Assembly: GCA_964626735.1 (NCBI GenBank)
Contig: CAZVIJ010000001.1
Location: 1 to 64,000, forward strand
Length of the DNA stretch: 64,000 bases
From: CAZVIJ01 sp964626735
GTDB lineage: Bacteria > Patescibacteriota > Dojkabacteria > JAOAGR01
Direction of reading: 5' to 3'
A model generated the notes under the pieces. It worked only from the letters and a program-made list of their open reading frames with translations. It had not been told where the DNA came from and ran no database searches. Every line of letters starts with the position of its first letter. The stretch's first letter is position 1. The position numbers and the translations under genes are program-made. This document shows, piece by piece, positions 62,796 to 64,000 of the stretch.

Positions 62796-64000
62796 TTAAT
62801 ACCTGCGATTGATTTTTATTCTTGTACCGCTCTTTCCTCCCAAGCCGGAGATATGACGCTTCTCGAGCGATGATATTTCACGTTTCACTTCGTCGATTTC
62901 GGCAAGGTTGGTGCAGAGTCCCCAGAAACCGTATTGGAGCACATCTTCGATAACGAGTTTGGTGCTCGAGAAACCGGTGATGTTAACAAGGGTCTTTCCT
63001 TCAAACTTCGCGTTCGAGCTGATATACGAGACCATGTTTTTCATCCCCTCGACGTACCTGGTCGATGCGGTCATCTTTTCGACGCCAAGCATATTCATCT
63101 TCAATCGGAAGAGATCAACGTAAATTCCGTCAACAACGCTCTTCTCGAGCTCGCCGAGTCGGAAGACGTTGATTGTTCTTGAAAGGTTGGCAAGAATTTC
63201 GAATGTCGAAGACCTACGAAGTCCTACGGCCGACATGACTTTCTTAACCTCGGCGATTTCCTTCTTGTTCCGGTAATCGGGGAGGATCAGCGACAAATTC
63301 CTGTATCCTTTATTTCTAAGGCCGTAGATATTCTCGAGGAACACCGTGAGCGCATCAATCTCGTATGGCGGGCAGACGGCGATTACTTCCTTGTCTTGCA
63401 CGCGCTTGAGAATGTCTTCGAGGAACTCGAGATACACGTCTTGGTCGAAGCTCGATGAAAATACGATACCGTCGAAATTCTCGAAACCTTCGGGCAGCTT
63501 TTCGTCGATAAGGTTGACGTAGACCTTCGTTGCTGTCGGTATATACGGAGTAACCTTGACGATAGGCAAGTTCTGATGCGCTTGTTCGCCGATAAATTTT
63601 TCTTCCGTATCGTAGGTCAGTTCGCGCGACTGTTCGATTCTCGACTTGTCGTCGACGATTTGTTCGATTGCGTTTGCCGCGACCGACGGGTTGACAGTTT
63701 CCGAAGCGCTGATGATTTTCTCGAGCGACTTTCCCCACATGTTGAACTGGTCTTGTTGGGAAACGCCAGAAACTTCTTCTTTCTCGAGCTCGTTCGTCTT
63801 GACGCCGATCATATCGGGCTCTTCATCAACGAGATCGAGAAGCTTGGAAAGATTGTCTTTCCTCGGGAAGGTAGGACGCGGGCTCTCCTGAAGCGTCTGA
63901 GAGATCAGGTCTTCCACTTTCGGCATGGAATGCACTTCCTCTTCGCGTCTGCTTTGTTGGATGAGATCTTCTAGCCGAGGCATTTCAGGTTCTGAAACCG
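62796..64000 (-). CDS. PEP-synthase C-terminal-barrel-like protein, start outside the window
   Basis: The frame is open to the right edge (SEPE precedes the ATG at 63983), so the N-terminus probably lies beyond the window. The first visible part has two copies of a short motif, MPRLEDLIQQS and MPKVEDLISQT. Residues about 150-395 follow the PEP-utilising enzyme C-terminal TIM barrel: ATKVYVNLIDEKLPEGF, NLSLILPDYRNKKEIAEVKKVM, and VNITGFSSTKLVIEDVLQYGF with a trailing EVKREISSLEKRHI. The catalytic Cys box (SICGQAPS in PEP synthase) reads NITGFSST, and the barrel's acidic metal ligands are not evident. It is probably a pseudoenzyme. Confidence 0.6.
   Translation of the reverse strand, partial: VSEPEMPRLEDLIQQSRREEEVHSMPKVEDLISQTLQESPRPTFPRKDNLSKLLDLVDEEPDMIGVKTNELEKEEVSGVSQQDQFNMWGKSLEKIISASETVNPSVAANAIEQIVDDKSRIEQSRELTYDTEEKFIGEQAHQNLPIVKVTPYIPTATKVYVNLIDEKLPEGFENFDGIVFSSSFDQDVYLEFLEDILKRVQDKEVIAVCPPYEIDALTVFLENIYGLRNKGYRNLSLILPDYRNKKEIAEVKKVMSAVGLRRSSTFEILANLSRTINVFRLGELEKSVVDGIYVDLFRLKMNMLGVEKMTASTRYVEGMKNMVSYISSNAKFEGKTLVNITGFSSTKLVIEDVLQYGFWGLCTNLAEIDEVKREISSLEKRHISGLGGKSGTRIKINRRY

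Overview
The window looks like part of a Candidate Phyla Radiation (Patescibacteria) chromosome. Supporting signs are a run of envelope proteins typical of that group (PH-like membrane protein, small DUF5657-like membrane protein, baseplate J/gp47-like surface protein, coiled-coil peptidoglycan enzymes), a type IV secretion-like block, a short ValRS, many lineage-restricted hypotheticals, and no biosynthetic operons apart from folD. TGA is used as a normal stop (for example smpB), which argues against the UGA-recoded Gracilibacteria/Absconditabacteria. I cannot assign the phylum more closely. No tRNA or rRNA genes were recognised. Three runs of exactly ten N mark assembly joins, and each interrupts a gene that is otherwise intact.

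Layout. 1-8402: the 3' part of a giant LamG/Fn3 surface protein, followed 2 bases later by a fused MacB-like ABC transporter. 8403-11499: a T-box leader with its terminator, then an AT-rich four-helix-bundle gene bracketed by inverted TTGG/TTAG repeats, then valS. 11503-23033: an M16 peptidase, a GerMN lipoprotein-like protein, two unassigned minus-strand genes, a UvrD-like helicase fused to an Fe-S RecB/AddB-type nuclease, a beta-helix protein with a dockerin-like tail, signal peptidase I and recG. 23030-30143: cell-envelope genes, including a SpoIID protein. 30176-33938: smpB, a GT4 glycosyltransferase, an adenylate-kinase-like protein and a thermonuclease. 33977-40778: an FtsA/PilM-like ATPase, a baseplate-J-like protein split at an A10 run, ftsE-ftsX and a coiled-coil M23 peptidase. 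40791-45124: mutL, a GT2 glycosyltransferase and folD. 45121-53343: a type IV secretion-like block (two pilin-like proteins, a VirB6/TrbL-like channel, and a coiled-coil/M23 membrane protein). 53372-58396: mutS, an HrcA-like regulator, a DUF2238-like membrane protein and a DsbA-like protein. 58434-64000: an HExxH protein, a TldD/PmbA-like pair, and a degenerate PEP-synthase C-terminal barrel that runs off the right edge.

How the parts fit. Much of the window serves the cell surface: adhesin and transporter, signal peptidase, peptidoglycan enzymes, FtsEX (which normally activates coiled-coil M23 enzymes, here encoded next door), glycosyltransferases and the secretion-like channel. The rest is genome maintenance (MutS, MutL, RecG, UvrD-nuclease) and translation (ValRS, SmpB).

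The most unusual points are: (i) two unrelated peptidoglycan-enzyme folds, SpoIID and M23, that both read as circular permutations of the usual motif order, each behind a coiled coil; (ii) a T-box leader separated from valS by a repeat-bracketed four-helix-bundle cassette; (iii) a surface protein whose two halves join by a -1 shift on ten A residues with a hairpin downstream; and (iv) a recurring promoter layout in which the -10 box lies 5-9 bases before the start codon, implying leaderless mRNAs.
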